This document shows, in pieces, positions 4,908-6,003 of a DNA stretch of 6,003 bases. The notes under the pieces were generated by a model. The model had not been told where the DNA came from. It worked only from the letters and a program-made list of their open reading frames with translations, and did not search any database. Each line of letters opens with the position of its first letter. Position 1 is the first letter of the stretch. This DNA is from Treponema sp. (lineage in GTDB: Bacteria; Spirochaetota; Spirochaetia; Treponematales; Treponemataceae), in contig JAHAZL010000012.1 of NCBI GenBank assembly GCA_018384055.1, positions 1-6,003 on the forward strand. The letters are read 5' to 3'. The position numbers were made by a program, and so were the translations under genes.

Positions 4908-5927
4908 ATGCGCATAAAACTTGAAAACCTTAAAAAGACTTATGCAGGAGCAGGTGGAACTGTAACTGCAGTTAATGATATCTCACTAGATATTCCTGAA
5001 AACCAGATTTTTGGAATCATAGGAAAAAGCGGTGCGGGAAAGTCTTCCCTTGTCCGCCTCATTAGCCTTCTTGAAACTCCTGATGAAGGTGCCGTTTACT
5101 ACAACGATGACAGGGTGGACAATCTTTCAAAGAAAGACCTTATCATGCGCCGCAGAAAGCTTGGAATGATTTTTCAGAACTTCAACCTTTTCACTTCTCG
5201 AACAGCGGCAAAGAACATTGCATATCCAATGGAAATCTGCGGTTTTCCAAAGGAAGAAATCGATAGCCGTGTTAATGAAATGCTTGCCCTTGTTGGCCTT
5301 GAAGACCGCGGGGACGCACCTGTAAGCACCTTGAGCGGCGGACAGAAGCAGCGCATTGCCATTGCCCGAGCCCTTTCTACAAGACCGGACATCCTTTTCT
5401 GCGATGAAGCTACAAGCGCCCTTGATCCTCAGACAACAAGATCTATCCTAAGCCTTATCCGCGAAATCCAGAAGAAGATGAACCTTACGGTTGTAATGAT
5501 TACACATCAGATGGAAGTTGTCCGTGATGCCTGCGATCAGGTTGCCGTTGTTGATGCAGGAAAAGTTGTGGAGCAGGGAAAGGTTTCAGAAATTTTCTCT
5601 GCACCAAAGAGTGCGGTTACAAAGGATTTCCTTTCGCATCTTGCACCGGAAACATCAGGCAAGGACGCTGAAGAATTTGCCTGTTGGTCAAAGGAAGGCG
5701 GAGAATATGCACTTTACTTTGAAGGAAAGAAAACCGGCGAACCTGTTTTAAGCCGTCTTGCAAAAAAATTTGACATTGAATTCAACATTCGTGCCGGAGG
5801 GATTTCTCACCTTGCCGAAGGTGAAGTGGGCAAGATGCTGGTGGATTTCATCGGGACAAGAGAAGAAATTGAAAAGGCCGTTGCTTACCTTAAGGAAAAC
5901 GGTGTTAGAGTGGAGGAAGAAAAATGA
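4908..5927 (+). CDS. metN: Methionine ABC transporter ATP-binding protein MetN
   Basis: The 339-residue protein is the ATPase subunit that powers methionine import with the MetI permease and a MetQ binding protein at the cytoplasmic membrane. The ABC domain is complete: Walker A GKSGAGKS at 39-46, Q-loop Gln90, signature LSGGQ at 142-146, Walker B ending ILFCDEA with Asp166-Glu167, and switch His200. Residues from about 265 to the end form the C-terminal NIL domain, which in E. coli MetN binds methionine and inhibits transport when internal methionine is high. Total length is normal for MetN. An in-frame stop at 4881-4883 with no start codon between fixes the start at or after 4908, and MRIKLENLKKTY is a typical ABC N-terminus. 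No close ribosome-binding site precedes it. The gene overlaps metI by ATGA. No SAM riboswitch is visible upstream. Substrate is inferred from the NIL domain and metI. Confidence 0.95.
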   Translation: MRIKLENLKKTYAGAGGTVTAVNDISLDIPENQIFGIIGKSGAGKSSLVRLISLLETPDEGAVYYNDDRVDNLSKKDLIMRRRKLGMIFQNFNLFTSRTAAKNIAYPMEICGFPKEEIDSRVNEMLALVGLEDRGDAPVSTLSGGQKQRIAIARALSTRPDILFCDEATSALDPQTTRSILSLIREIQKKMNLTVVMITHQMEVVRDACDQVAVVDAGKVVEQGKVSEIFSAPKSAVTKDFLSHLAPETSGKDAEEFACWSKEGGEYALYFEGKKTGEPVLSRLAKKFDIEFNIRAGGISHLAEGEVGKMLVDFIGTREEIEKAVAYLKENGVRVEEEK

Positions 5928-6003
5928 GCCAGATTCTTACATTAGTGGGTATTTCAACTTTGCAGACTCTGGAGATGGTTTTGTTTTCAACACTTTTCTC
6001 CAT
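5924..6003 (+). CDS. metI: Methionine ABC transporter permease MetI (5' part only)
   Basis: Only the first 26 codons are in the window. The start overlaps the metN stop as ATGA and follows a strong GGAGGA ribosome-binding site (5912-5917) with 6-nt spacing, so translation is probably coupled to metN. The peptide MSQILTLVGISTLQTLEMVL followed by FSTLFS fits the N-terminus of MetI, where a short amphipathic lead and a TLxMVxxSTLF motif enter the first transmembrane helix. The permease normally forms the membrane channel as a dimer with two MetN subunits. The identification rests on this short match plus position after metN, and a metQ gene would be expected further right. Confidence 0.85.
   Translation, partial: MSQILTLVGISTLQTLEMVLFSTLFS

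Overview
The window looks like an ordinary chromosomal stretch from a host-associated spirochaete, most likely a gut, rumen or oral Treponema. The reasons are moderate GC, a BspA/TpLRR-type leucine-rich repeat protein, an unassigned signal-peptide-bearing beta-barrel protein with a C-terminal tyrosine, and small dispersed palindromic repeats between genes. The genus is inferred from overall character, not from a marker gene.

Layout. Positions 1-127 are intergenic and hold two 28-nt hairpin repeats. On the minus strand a DUF711/UPF0210 (PFL-family) protein gene (128-1489) lies downstream of a leucine-rich repeat protein gene (1588-2388). The 98 bp between them contain an intrinsic terminator and a good minus-strand promoter whose predicted start lies inside the terminator stem. 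A 175-bp divergent intergenic region (2389-2563) carries promoters for the LRR gene (leftward) and for an outer-membrane barrel gene (2564-3670, rightward). The barrel gene ends at a strong intrinsic terminator. A consensus -10 box sits in that terminator's T-tract, directly before an RluA-family pseudouridine synthase gene (3765-4694). A 213-bp intergenic region follows, filled with copies of a palindromic repeat in both orientations. The window ends with metN (4908-5927), a D-methionine/L-methionine ABC transporter ATPase with a C-terminal NIL domain, and the first 80 bases of metI, which overlaps the metN stop by 4 nt.

The genes do not form one pathway. Only metN-metI is a clear functional unit, and a binding protein (metQ) is expected beyond the right edge. 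I see no new defence system, CRISPR array, prophage or coherent novel operon. The observations worth following are at the non-coding level: hairpin repeats that share their ends and loop while their stems differ by paired changes, a nested repeat cluster in front of metN, two genes whose promoters point to leaderless transcripts, and a promoter/terminator overlap in front of the DUF711 gene.
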